A stretch of 34,561 nucleotides of DNA from NCBI GenBank assembly GCA_903864275.1, contig CAIPFE010000036.1, positions 1 through 34,561 of the forward strand, in the 5' to 3' direction. The translations under genes and the position numbers were made by a program. Within the stretch, counting starts at the first letter, position 1. The number at the start of each line of letters is the position of its first letter. Shown piece by piece: positions 14,641 through 23,749 of this stretch. The notes under the pieces were generated by a model, which was not told the DNA's origin, did no database searches, and worked only from the letters and a program-made list of their open reading frames with translations. The stretch is from an uncultured Mucilaginibacter sp. (lineage in GTDB: Bacteria; Bacteroidota; Bacteroidia; Sphingobacteriales; Sphingobacteriaceae).

Positions 14641-15060
14641 TTAAGGGTTTGTTATTTGATAAAGAAATTTTAGCGGGTTGATATACCGGTTGTGGTATTG
14701 TATTGCAAAGTGCAGGTGCTCGCCTGTAACCCGGCCAGTTAACCCCGAAACTCCCAATGGAAACCCTGCCAGGACGCTGTCACCGGGAATTACAAAGAAT
14801 TGCGAAAGGTGGCCGTAAGTGGTTTTGAAATCCCCGTGATCCAGCCGGATGTATATACCCAACAATGGATTATATCCGGTTGCCGAAACATGTCCTGCTA
14901 ACACAGCATATACCGTATCGTGATTTGCCCGGAGGTCGATGCCTGCATGAAAACTATATATCCCTGTTACCGGGTGAATGCGGTACCCGAACGGCGAAGT
15001 CAGGTACAAGTGTTTTAAAGGCAGGCATACTACACAAAGCCAAAAAGTTAAGTTGTTCAT
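14641..15060 (-). CDS. M23-family peptidoglycan endopeptidase
   Basis: 139 residues from ATG 15060. I prefer this to the upstream in-frame ATG at 15117 because it overlaps the previous stop (ATGA) and gives a signal-peptide-like N-terminus (MNNLTFWLCVVCLPLKHLYL). The LytM/M23 domain is complete: SPFGYRIHPVTG, then His38-xxx-Asp42 (FHAGID), YGHLS (His84) and HLH (His115, His117) as zinc ligands and catalytic residues. It should cleave peptide cross-bridges in the periplasm. In a conjugative element the likely purpose is local wall opening for the secretion channel. It is short, with no additional binding domain. Confidence 0.88.
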   Translation of the reverse strand: MNNLTFWLCVVCLPLKHLYLTSPFGYRIHPVTGIYSFHAGIDLRANHDTVYAVLAGHVSATGYNPLLGIYIRLDHGDFKTTYGHLSQFFVIPGDSVLAGFPLGVSGLTGRVTGEHLHFAIQYHNRYINPLKFLYQITNP

Positions 15061-15467
15061 CGTTCCTGGTTTTGTGCCTGTTTGATGGCGATGACATTTT
15101 CTAATGTATCCAGGCAAAAGGGCTGGATATTTTTATTTTCCCTTGCCATTTCCAGGACTTTAAAATGCTTGTCCCCGGAGCCATACCGCAAAAACAGGTC
15201 GATCTGTGTCAGCGCCTTTAGGTCGGGAAAGGAAGTTTCGTAGGCCATATCCGCAAGGTTTTGGTGAATCTGTTCAGCCGGTAACAATACCAGTAAGGCG
15301 TCTGAAGTGAATGAAGCATACTCGTTATCCTGGAAGCTGACGAGAATATCGTCATCCGCCAAATCGCTATTCACAATAATGCCTATTTCATTTAGTCTCC
15401 CAGCCGGATCGTGCGCCAGTTCAGGATGGACCAGCACCAGCGTTCCCCTCAATTCTTCATTTATCAT
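15057..15467 (-). CDS. Small ICE protein, paralogue B of a tandem pair
   Basis: 136 residues, soluble, no recognised domain. It aligns by eye with the upstream 137-residue gene: both start with an L(R/T)GT(L/F)VLVHP(E/H)L...DP motif, then GII, a VSF motif, S.D.LLVL, and end with EMAR...LEN. The pair is therefore a tandem duplication that has diverged. The fold looks like a small beta-rich domain followed by helices. It is coupled at both ends by ATGA overlaps (with the paralogue upstream and the M23 peptidase downstream), placing it firmly in the transfer operon. No function is known to me. Confidence 0.75.
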   Translation of the reverse strand: MINEELRGTLVLVHPELAHDPAGRLNEIGIIVNSDLADDDILVSFQDNEYASFTSDALLVLLPAEQIHQNLADMAYETSFPDLKALTQIDLFLRYGSGDKHFKVLEMARENKNIQPFCLDTLENVIAIKQAQNQER

Positions 15468-15877
15468 CGGCCCATATATTGATCTTGCTGTAAGCCCAAT
15501 TCATTCTCCAGCGACGCCATTCCATATTCCATGAGGGTAGGGTTAACACGCGCCATTTCGACCGCCTCTCTCCGGTTTTTCGTTAGGGACGAACCTGCCA
15601 AAAGGGCGAGCCGCAGCAGGTCTTTAAAATCCTGCGTCTCCAAAAGCAGGTGGTCCTTCATCGCGTCAAAGTGAATGTCTGCCGACTTCCTGAGCACCAG
15701 TAAGCCGTCCGCTGAAAAAAGTGATTGCCCCGTTTTACCGAAGCTGACCATCACATTATCGTTTTCCAATTCTGCCGTTGCTATAATACCGACCTGGTTT
15801 TTCCTATCCTCCGGGTCATTCATTAAATGGGGGTGTACCAGCACGAAGGTGCCGGTCAATTCATCGTGCTTATTCAT
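15464..15877 (-). CDS. Small ICE protein, paralogue A of a tandem pair
   Basis: 137 residues, paralogous to the following gene (shared LVHP, NQVGII/NEIGII, MVSF/LVSF, SADGLLVL/TSDALLVL and VEMAR/LEMAR...LEN positions). No signal peptide or membrane segment. It begins 28 bp after the coupling-ATPase stop and overlaps its paralogue by 4 bp. The retention of two divergent copies in strict tandem suggests they act as a heteromer or on different partners; this is inference. Confidence 0.75.
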   Translation of the reverse strand: MNKHDELTGTFVLVHPHLMNDPEDRKNQVGIIATAELENDNVMVSFGKTGQSLFSADGLLVLRKSADIHFDAMKDHLLLETQDFKDLLRLALLAGSSLTKNRREAVEMARVNPTLMEYGMASLENELGLQQDQYMGR

Positions 15878-15905
15878 AAAAAATGTTTGTTGATTAATAA
15901 AAAGA

Positions 15906-17921
15906 TTAATTTTTAGCAGGCGCCTTCATGCTACCTTTTGGCAATACTGCTACCTGCGGTGTTTTCTTAAATCCCGCAATAACTCCTGCGACCTCATTAT
16001 TGATCCGGATAAAGTTTTGCCGTAATATTTCCTCCTTTTTACCGCCAAAATCATAGTAAACAGGCAGCTCTTTATACCCGGCTTCCTCGGCATTAAGTTC
16101 TTTTTTGCTAAGGTTGACCTTGCAATTAATGGCGGAAGTGTCAAATTTCCCGGTATAGGTCTCCTGCACATCCGCAGCGATCAGCCCAACGAGTTCACCG
16201 GTGTTTAATGCAGCCATTTTTCCGGCAGGGATAAGCGGCTCTAACTTTTCCTGTAACGATGTGGATGTTTTGTTACGATCAATGGAAAGGCTTTCGCCAA
16301 TCTGTTTGGATTTACCAAACAGGCGTTCCAGCCAGTCTAAAGTTTCCTTATTGCGGACGGAACCAGCCAATACATTTCCCACAACCGAAGTAATCGTTGC
16401 AGCAGTATCTTTACCATATTGCTGATTGAATTGCGGTAACTCCTGCAAGCCCATTAAAATGGCTACCTTATTTGACCTTGCAGTAGCCAGTAAATTTTCG
16501 ATCTTGTAGGTATATAAGGTGGGTATTTCGTCAATAATCAGCGCGGAAGGCAGGTTACCTTTATTGTTGATTAACTTGGTAAGGCGGTTCATGATGACCG
16601 AATAACAGGCAGAATTGATGTTCTGCGTGTTTGGGTCATTGGCCAGTACCACAATGCCCGGACTATCCGGGTCGGATATTTTCAAATTAAAATCATCCCC
16701 TGAAAACACCCAAAAAGTCTCTTTCGTAGCCAGCCTGCTGATAAATATTTTCAACGTGCCGACTTGTCCTTCTAATTGGTTAAAAGCTTTTGCTAAGTAG
16801 GCGCTCTTAAAAGGCGATAATAACGGAACCAGTTCCGGCTCTGAAAATAGCGTATTGAAAATATCCTCGTAGGAATGGTTCAAAAATGCCAGCACATGCG
16901 GAAAACTGGAAAATTTGCCCTCCTTATACTTGCTGAAAAAGTAAATACAGGCCGATAAAAAGTTAATGGCAGACTGCGTAAAGAATTGATCACTGCCGCC
17001 CGATTTATCGCCTTTTTTCATAGCCTCTACCAACCCTTCGGCACCCTCGGAAGCATCTGCCAGCGTTCTTAAATAATCACTCCGCCAGGGATTGGTGCGC
17101 CTGCTTTTTTCAGGTTCATTCAAGTTAATTACATGGAACTCATGTTTTTTGATTTTACCTTGTTGCTTGGCCATTAAATAATGGTAATAAGCGATCTTGC
17201 CCAGATCAGGAAACTTAAAATCATAAACACAGGCACAAAACTCTTTTGCAATAAGCTGGCGGATAAACGGATTGACTATGCCAAAAGACTTACCAGAACC
17301 TGGCGTACCTATCAAAATTGTGCCCCTAAATGGATTTACAATATTTATCCAGCCATCCCTTACTTTCCCTTTAAAATAAAACTGCATGGGGATGTTCACC
17401 GAATAAGGGGTAATCACGGGCTTTACCTGCTGCATAAAACTTTCCCCTTCCACGTTCCATTTATCTTTGCCTAAACCTGAGCGAATAATTTTGGAAACAT
17501 TATCCATTGAAACACTAATCAGGATGGCTCCGATAAAAGAGCAAACCATATACATCAGGTTAAACCATGTCGTGTAAGCACACGCGATGGCTGAGGGCCT
17601 GCCCTGGTAAACGATGCTGCCAAAAAACAATAGCAGCCCTAAAGCAAGCGGGTATAAAATGTGCTTTTTAGGATCGAGTTCAATCTTCTTTTTGGCCAAT
17701 GTGCCAATGCTGACCAAACAGATCAGCAACAGCGTGGACAGCTTACTATAGACCAATTGCTGGTAAATTACAATATGGCTGATCTTGTCTATGGCCTTAC
17801 CAAAAAAGCCCCAAAAAGGGGCTTTACTATAAATAAAAATTGCGGCTTCCAGTGCAATGGACAAATAAATGGCGCATTGCAGAAAGCCGTGCAGCTTTTG
17901 CTGCGCGTGTGTTTCTTCCAT
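15906..17921 (-). CDS. VirD4/TraG-type conjugative coupling ATPase (MobC-like)
   Basis: 671 residues. The N-terminal ~140 residues contain about four hydrophobic segments (15-35, 60-75, 88-105, 115-137), an inner-membrane anchor. The ATPase domain has Walker A GTPGSGKS (205-212) followed by FGIVNPFIRQL, and Walker B ALIIDEIPTLY (Asp464-Glu465). These are hallmarks of type IV coupling proteins, which deliver the relaxase-DNA complex to the mating pore. In CTnDOT-like elements this protein is called MobC. The usual partner relaxase (MobB/MobA-like) is not adjacent and not in the window. It lies downstream of the methylase-helicase gene (73-bp gap) and upstream of the small paralogues. The Walker motifs are intact, so it should be functional. 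Confidence 0.93.
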   Translation of the reverse strand: MEETHAQQKLHGFLQCAIYLSIALEAAIFIYSKAPFWGFFGKAIDKISHIVIYQQLVYSKLSTLLLICLVSIGTLAKKKIELDPKKHILYPLALGLLLFFGSIVYQGRPSAIACAYTTWFNLMYMVCSFIGAILISVSMDNVSKIIRSGLGKDKWNVEGESFMQQVKPVITPYSVNIPMQFYFKGKVRDGWINIVNPFRGTILIGTPGSGKSFGIVNPFIRQLIAKEFCACVYDFKFPDLGKIAYYHYLMAKQQGKIKKHEFHVINLNEPEKSRRTNPWRSDYLRTLADASEGAEGLVEAMKKGDKSGGSDQFFTQSAINFLSACIYFFSKYKEGKFSSFPHVLAFLNHSYEDIFNTLFSEPELVPLLSPFKSAYLAKAFNQLEGQVGTLKIFISRLATKETFWVFSGDDFNLKISDPDSPGIVVLANDPNTQNINSACYSVIMNRLTKLINNKGNLPSALIIDEIPTLYTYKIENLLATARSNKVAILMGLQELPQFNQQYGKDTAATITSVVGNVLAGSVRNKETLDWLERLFGKSKQIGESLSIDRNKTSTSLQEKLEPLIPAGKMAALNTGELVGLIAADVQETYTGKFDTSAINCKVNLSKKELNAEEAGYKELPVYYDFGGKKEEILRQNFIRINNEVAGVIAGFKKTPQVAVLPKGSMKAPAKN

Positions 17922-17994
17922 AAGTAATTTGTTTTTAAAGGCTGTCAGGAGGGCTGCGCCGTTCCTCCATAAAATTGATTGTTTAGTTTAATTG

Positions 17995-20900
17995 TTAGCG
18001 GTTTACCTCATAGGTGGGAACTTCTTCCGTTTCGGGTTCTAAATCCGGCGTGGTTTCAACAGCTACATTTTGTTTGGCCATGTTCTCTTTGATCTTCTCG
18101 CTGATCTCCTTTTCAAGCACCATGAGTTCGGCCTTCATTTGCTTTAATTCCACATCCTTTTCAAAAGGCCGGCCGATCAGGCTTTCCATTTTTGGGATAC
18201 TTTCATCCAGTTCAGCCAGGTCTTTTTTGTACTTGTCGAGCAATCCCTCCACCTTATCGATAGCATTCAGGAAATAACGGGCCGCCAGTTTGGGATTGTC
18301 TATGTTCGGGCTGCCCTGGCTGTAAGTGTACCTGATGCCGCTATCCCCCCGTTCGGCAAACAGGGAATTGTAATAATTATAGCGTATCCTGCCTTTATCT
18401 TCGTGCGCTTCCTTATGATTTTGGATATACAATTGAAAGCCATAAAGACTGCCGATATTTTTTACAGGGTCTTCGCCGCTTTTCGGCCTCCAGTCCAGAT
18501 ATTGGCGGATCAGGAATTTGCCGATTTCTTCGGCATCAGCCGATTTGAGTTCCTGTAACTGAATGGGATTAGCTTTACTGTTATCTTTTTCGTGCTTTAA
18601 ATGCTGTTTGTAAACCTTTTCATCACCATTCAGGCGGTCAATCATTTTGCAGGTCTTTTCTTTATCACGCAACTGGTCCTCCAGGCCATAACGTGTACGC
18701 GCGATTTCCCTAAAGTGCGCCGTTTTCAGGCTTTCCATTACGGCAATCTTTTTCTCCAGCTTCGATTTTTCCAACAAAGAGGTATCACCCGAAAGAATGG
18801 CAATGTATTCGGAGAAATTCATTCCGCTTTTTTCATCCATCGCACCCTCATCCAATGTGCGCACATTCAATTCACAGTTTTTCATCTGCGAAATAAATGT
18901 CTGTTTGTTTTTGAGCAGGTTAAACTTGTAATTGTCGAGTGACTGCTCTACGGCGTAGATAAAGTTTTTGACCTTATTACCGTAAAAACTTTTCGCCAGC
19001 CAGTTTCCCTGCCTTGCGCCCCGGCCATCACGCTGCTCCAATTCTGACGGTTTCCATGGTATATCCATGTGGTGCATAGCAATCACCCGTTTCTGAACAT
19101 TCAAGCCTGTGCCTGCCTTTTCGGTACTGCCGATCAGTATCCTGATCTCCCCATTGTTCATCTTGCGGAAAAGTTCCGGCTTCTGCCGGTCTGTCCAATC
19201 ATGGATAAAAGTAATTTCGTTGTGCGGAATGTCAAGGTCAGTTACCAGCTTTTGCTTCAACGCATCGTAAATATTGAACGCATCGGGCTTGGGCGTACCA
19301 ATATCGCTGAAGATGATCTGTGTTCCCTTATGCGGGGTGCTTTCGTGATACAGTTCCGCGACCTTCCTTGCGCAAACATTCACCTTGTTATTGGGATGAT
19401 CTTCATAATTAGGATTAATCAGCCGCATATCAGCCGACATCTTTTTAGCATAATTTGTCGCGATCAGCATCCGGGCGGCATCTTCTTCTTTGGTAAGCGG
19501 CGCACGGCCTATTAACGTGGCATCCCCGGTCTTTGCAAATTGCATCAGCTTTTGGATAAACTCCTTTTGATCGGGTGTCGGCGGAATATTCGCTAAAGCT
19601 TCATCCAAATCCGGCTTATCCAAATGGATATGTTTTGCCGTTTTATAGTCGGTGATCTCATTATAAAACAGCGCCAGTTCAGGAACCTTTATAAAATGCC
19701 GGAACCGTTCTTTGGCCACGATCTCATTGGTTACCGAAAACTCGAAATCGGTAGTCTTCTTAGCGAATACCGCTGCCCAGCCATCAAAATTCTCAATCCG
19801 CTGCCGTTCCAATTCTTTTGGCCGGAGGTATTTAAAGATCAGGTACATTTCCGTAAGGCTGTTGGAAATTGGTGTGCCTGACAAAAAGGTTACGCACAAA
19901 TCAGCATCAAACCTTTGTTGCAGGGTGCGTACCGCAAAAAGCATATTGAGGGCTTTCTGGCTGCCGTCCATATTGCCCAGCCCGGCTACCCGGTTATGCC
20001 TGGTGGTAAAGGTGAGGTTCTTGAACTTATGCGATTCATCTACAAATAAATGATCTACATTCATTTCCCCGAAATTTATCCCGGTATCCTTCCTGTTTTC
20101 AATCGCATAAAGTACCCCATTTAATTTACCTTCCAGGTTGTTCTTCCTAATTTCCAGCCCTTTGAGCATTTTGCGGGAAATTTCACCGCCCAAATCCTGC
20201 AAGGTTTCAAGGTCGCGTTCAATATTGTCAAGTTCAATTTCAAATATTTCCTTTTGCACCTCCGGCGACTGCGGGATCTTACCAAACTGGTCATGCGTCA
20301 TAATGATGCAGTCCCAATTATTATTTTTGATCTGGTGAAATAAGGCCAGGCGCTTTACCGGTGTAAAATCATTTTCGCCGGGTGCCAGTATCTTGGCTTT
20401 CGGATAAGCTTTACGGTAAGTTTCTGTGATCTGCCCGACATTGGCCTTGAGGGCAAGGATCATCGGTTTGTGAACAATTCCCAAACGCTTCATTTCCTGC
20501 GCCGCGACAATCATGGTTAAAGTCTTTCCTAATCCCACCTCGTGGTCGACTAAGGCACCCCGGTTCTGCATGATACGCCATGCCGCATCTTTTTGCGAAG
20601 CATACAGGCCATCAATACCCAATGCCTTTAAGTCCAGGCCGGGAAAACGCAGGTGGCTGCCATCGTATTGCCGTAGTACATAACAATTGAAAGTAGCATT
20701 GTACAAGTTTTCAATCGCCTGCTTTTCGCCTGCTGGTCTTTCTTTGAGCCATTCCACAAAACGGCTTCGGATAGATTCGACCTTTTGATGCGCTAATTGT
20801 ATGGCATCATTGTCAGGGAGGCGAACCATATTATCCCCTGATCCAACGGTATAAGAAAAATAAGGGCTTGTATTTTCCAGCGCATGCTCCATTAAGCTAT

Positions 20901-23493
20901 GCCCTTTCATTTTTATACCTGATTTGGGCATAACCGCGAATTCCTCGTCGGTTGTAGGATTACCAAAACGATAGTTTACCTTAAAGGCATCGGCAGAAGA
21001 AAAGTATTCAATATGGGTGTCAATACCAAAAAGCTCCGTAGCAAACCGCCTGTATTGCTCCATCGGTATCCATCGTTCACCCAAATTAAAATCCAGCATT
21101 TCAAAGGGTATCTTTTCGGGCTGAACCCGCCGGATTTCCGCCAGGCTACGTGCCAACTGCAAATCCTCCGGTTCCTCATTGGCAATAACTTCCGCCACTT
21201 GCAGTTTGCTGACTACATTGCCGGAAAGGTAGGCATCCGTTGTTTCCCATGCTTTTGTAGCCGGGTTCATTAAAATTTGCCTGTCCAGTTTACGGATAAT
21301 GTCATACTCATCAAGCCCTGTCGCGCGGCTGATATAGGAAAGCTCTACATACCCCTTGTCGTTCAGGCACCTGGCCAAAGCCTCTGCCGGATCATCGGTT
21401 TGCAAACTTTCCTGCTTAGGAAAAACCGGCGTATGAAAAATATCCGCTTTTATCCATGTTTCATTTTCCTTGCGTTCTAAAGAAGATAAAACCAAAAAAC
21501 CAAATGCCGGGTCGTTCAGCATCCGTGAACGGTTATACGTTTTATTTAGCTCCCCGTATTTATTGCTGAAACTTTCATAAGCCTTGTTTAACTGCACCCG
21601 CAGAAATGGCTGTGCCTGTAAGCTTTCCGTTTCCATTGCGGACAGTTCCACATAACTATCCCTTAAAGCAACATATAAGCGGTAAAAGTCCTTGTCCTTT
21701 TGAACTTCAAAAGCCTTAAAATCCGCCTGCCCGTTATCCGGTGACCCTATCAAACCAGCCTTGTCCTGGTGTACCACTAAGGTCTCTTTGGTATAAAATG
21801 GCTTAATGGAGGTAAAGGGGGCGGGCCTGTCGTCCAGTAAAGCAAATGCCGGTTCCAGGCTTCGGTCACCTTCATAGCGGTAATCATGGCCGAAGTATTT
21901 TAGTTTAGCGGACAGCGCCTTTAGTTCATAACCAAGCGTATTGCCATTGAGCCATTTATTAGAAAAACTAAGTTCGCCAACATTGCTGTACAGCTTATAT
22001 AAATAGCGGTTGTTCGTTTTCGCTCTTGCCGTGAGCATCACAATAGTGTCATGGTCGGGCCGGGCGGTAGTCCTGATGGTACTGATCAAACGCCCGGTAG
22101 ATGATTCAATAACGGCACTATCCAAATCGTTCAAATAGGCTTGTGCCTGGTTATTATTTTCTACAGGAGCAGCATCAAAAAGGCCCATTTGCCCCATTGC
22201 AGCCCCTTTTTTGGGAAGCGAGATATCTGGTTTCTTATATTCCGGCACCGCCAGGAAAGTAAACAGCCTTACGTTAGGCGCGGGCTTCTGATCAGCCGTT
22301 TCCTTTTTTACAGCATTGATATTCTGATGTTGCTGCAAACCATCCCAGCGGCTGCGGTCAAAATTTAAAGTCAAGCCTTCCGTGATCTGGCTTTGCAATG
22401 GCATCCTGATTAGCCCCAAGTCCCCCTTTTGCCAAACCGTTTGGGAAGCTTTTCCATATTGGTTTTTGCCTGCGCCTATTTCATCACCCAATAGCAATTC
22501 CGGGTGCCTTTCCACATAGCCATTCAAGGAATATTTACCGTACTCATTTTCCAGTTCTGTTGTGTTGAGCAATAATTGCTCTGCTTCGGAAAATGTATCC
22601 TTATGATCATTTTTTTGTACGATCAATAAATGGCTGGGTGCTTCTGTATTCGCATTATTTTTCATCAGGTTATCCGGTAAAACCGAAAGGCTGATAAAAT
22701 CCGCAGATGTAAACAGGTGTTTCCTTGCCAGTTCATTGGATGGGCTGTTCAAAAAGGCATCGGTAGTCAGGTAAGCCATAAGACCCCCGTCCGCCAATTT
22801 ATCCAGTCCCTTTGCAAAAAAATAATTATGGATTTTAGCAGTAATACCGCTGCCCTGATAAGCCGGGTCAAAAACTGAAAAATTGCCGAAAGGTATATTG
22901 CTTACCACAAGGTCGGCTAATCCTTTTTCCGTAGAAGCGGTTTCCTCTAATCCTTTGATCTGTACCTGTGCAGGGACAGGTAAGCTGCTGCAAAGCGCTG
23001 AAAGCACCTTCCCGGTCAGGATGTCCTTTTCAACGGCATCTATTTGTTTTAATCCGGGAAAGGATTTTACGGCTTCGGTAATAAATACGCCTGCCCCTGC
23101 GCTTGGTTCATACAGCCTTTGCGGGAAAACACCTTGTTCATGCAGCGCAGCATATAGCGCCTGCGGCACTAATTCAGGGGTATAAAAAGCGGTCAAGATA
23201 CTTTGTTTCAATGCGTCTATCGCCGCACTATATTCCAGGACTGAAAGTTTTTCCTTCAAAAATTCATGTAATTGCATGACCTGCGGATAAAGGCGAAGAT
23301 CGGCTTCAGAAGCGTTCAGCTTTATCCATTGCTCACGCTCCGCTACCGGAAACAGCACCGCTTTAATCCCGCCGAAACCTGCATAATTGCGAAGTGTTTC
23401 CAGTTCATCAGGGGTATAGGTGCGATGCGGTTCCAACGCGATGCGCAGGGCATCGGTATTACCGGCCAGCTTGCGCGAACTATTAAAAGCCAT
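17995..23493 (-). CDS. Giant N6-methylase-like/SNF2-type helicase fusion
   Basis: 1832 residues. An N-terminal methyltransferase-like domain has SAM motif EPSAGAGVF (129-137) and SNIPFG (198-203) at the place of the catalytic NPP(F/Y), with Ile replacing the first Pro, so activity is uncertain. A long middle region (~300-900) has no recognised domain. The superfamily-2 helicase core has motif I HEVGLGKT (Lys990), motif II DESH (from 1152), SGTPISNSL, and the C-terminal lobe IGSTEKAGTGLNVQKR...QRDGRGARQGN. The C-terminal ~250 residues are coiled-coil-like. The same arrangement is known in DarB-like antirestriction proteins and in large ICE proteins of Bacteroidota. A role in protecting or processing transferred DNA is inferred. 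It starts 1 bp after the acidic 84-aa gene's stop. Confidence 0.88.
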   Translation of the reverse strand: MAFNSSRKLAGNTDALRIALEPHRTYTPDELETLRNYAGFGGIKAVLFPVAEREQWIKLNASEADLRLYPQVMQLHEFLKEKLSVLEYSAAIDALKQSILTAFYTPELVPQALYAALHEQGVFPQRLYEPSAGAGVFITEAVKSFPGLKQIDAVEKDILTGKVLSALCSSLPVPAQVQIKGLEETASTEKGLADLVVSNIPFGNFSVFDPAYQGSGITAKIHNYFFAKGLDKLADGGLMAYLTTDAFLNSPSNELARKHLFTSADFISLSVLPDNLMKNNANTEAPSHLLIVQKNDHKDTFSEAEQLLLNTTELENEYGKYSLNGYVERHPELLLGDEIGAGKNQYGKASQTVWQKGDLGLIRMPLQSQITEGLTLNFDRSRWDGLQQHQNINAVKKETADQKPAPNVRLFTFLAVPEYKKPDISLPKKGAAMGQMGLFDAAPVENNNQAQAYLNDLDSAVIESSTGRLISTIRTTARPDHDTIVMLTARAKTNNRYLYKLYSNVGELSFSNKWLNGNTLGYELKALSAKLKYFGHDYRYEGDRSLEPAFALLDDRPAPFTSIKPFYTKETLVVHQDKAGLIGSPDNGQADFKAFEVQKDKDFYRLYVALRDSYVELSAMETESLQAQPFLRVQLNKAYESFSNKYGELNKTYNRSRMLNDPAFGFLVLSSLERKENETWIKADIFHTPVFPKQESLQTDDPAEALARCLNDKGYVELSYISRATGLDEYDIIRKLDRQILMNPATKAWETTDAYLSGNVVSKLQVAEVIANEEPEDLQLARSLAEIRRVQPEKIPFEMLDFNLGERWIPMEQYRRFATELFGIDTHIEYFSSADAFKVNYRFGNPTTDEEFAVMPKSGIKMKGHSLMEHALENTSPYFSYTVGSGDNMVRLPDNDAIQLAHQKVESIRSRFVEWLKERPAGEKQAIENLYNATFNCYVLRQYDGSHLRFPGLDLKALGIDGLYASQKDAAWRIMQNRGALVDHEVGLGKTLTMIVAAQEMKRLGIVHKPMILALKANVGQITETYRKAYPKAKILAPGENDFTPVKRLALFHQIKNNNWDCIIMTHDQFGKIPQSPEVQKEIFEIELDNIERDLETLQDLGGEISRKMLKGLEIRKNNLEGKLNGVLYAIENRKDTGINFGEMNVDHLFVDESHKFKNLTFTTRHNRVAGLGNMDGSQKALNMLFAVRTLQQRFDADLCVTFLSGTPISNSLTEMYLIFKYLRPKELERQRIENFDGWAAVFAKKTTDFEFSVTNEIVAKERFRHFIKVPELALFYNEITDYKTAKHIHLDKPDLDEALANIPPTPDQKEFIQKLMQFAKTGDATLIGRAPLTKEEDAARMLIATNYAKKMSADMRLINPNYEDHPNNKVNVCARKVAELYHESTPHKGTQIIFSDIGTPKPDAFNIYDALKQKLVTDLDIPHNEITFIHDWTDRQKPELFRKMNNGEIRILIGSTEKAGTGLNVQKRVIAMHHMDIPWKPSELEQRDGRGARQGNWLAKSFYGNKVKNFIYAVEQSLDNYKFNLLKNKQTFISQMKNCELNVRTLDEGAMDEKSGMNFSEYIAILSGDTSLLEKSKLEKKIAVMESLKTAHFREIARTRYGLEDQLRDKEKTCKMIDRLNGDEKVYKQHLKHEKDNSKANPIQLQELKSADAEEIGKFLIRQYLDWRPKSGEDPVKNIGSLYGFQLYIQNHKEAHEDKGRIRYNYYNSLFAERGDSGIRYTYSQGSPNIDNPKLAARYFLNAIDKVEGLLDKYKKDLAELDESIPKMESLIGRPFEKDVELKQMKAELMVLEKEISEKIKENMAKQNVAVETTPDLEPETEEVPTYEVNR

Positions 23494-23494
23494 C

Positions 23495-23749
23495 TTATTT
23501 TTCTCCTTCCAGGTATTCGGCTATTGTTCCGATAATGGCATAGCGCAGCAGGCGGCTGTCCTCATTTTCAGGAAAGCCAAATTCATCAAACAGGCTTGCA
23601 CAGAGCGGCAGCAGGTTAAGCAATTCATAGCAAAGGATATTGCCAATGAGAAAAGCGAAGTAGTTTTCTTCAAATTCTACCTCGAAGACCAGGAGCAGGT
23701 AATCATACCTCTCCCGGTCTTCAGGTTCCAATAAGTTTATGGGGTTCAT
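23495..23749 (-). CDS. Small acidic protein
   Basis: 84 residues, rich in Asp/Glu with few basic residues (LLEPEDRERYDY, VEFEEN, DEFGFPENEDS, AEYLEGEK), no membrane segment, no recognised family. It sits between traN (one-base TAATG-type overlap with its stop) and the methylase-helicase (1-bp gap), so it is surely co-translated with both. Small acidic proteins next to antirestriction-type genes raise the idea of a DNA mimic, but nothing in the sequence proves this. It could equally be a subunit or chaperone of the giant helicase. Confidence 0.65.
   Translation of the reverse strand: MNPINLLEPEDRERYDYLLLVFEVEFEENYFAFLIGNILCYELLNLLPLCASLFDEFGFPENEDSRLLRYAIIGTIAEYLEGEK

Noticed and set aside
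15061..15117. Upstream start of the M23 peptidase gene (158-residue form)
   Set aside because: The extension has no signal-peptide character and overlaps the previous gene by 61 bp, whereas ATG 15060 gives an ATGA overlap and an export signal.
18601..18942. 113-codon antisense ORF within the methylase-helicase gene (and similar ones at 19069-19515, 24104-24478, 32682-33143)
   Set aside because: Long antisense frames arise from codon bias of the real genes. Their products show no domains, and the minus-strand proteins have clear motifs.
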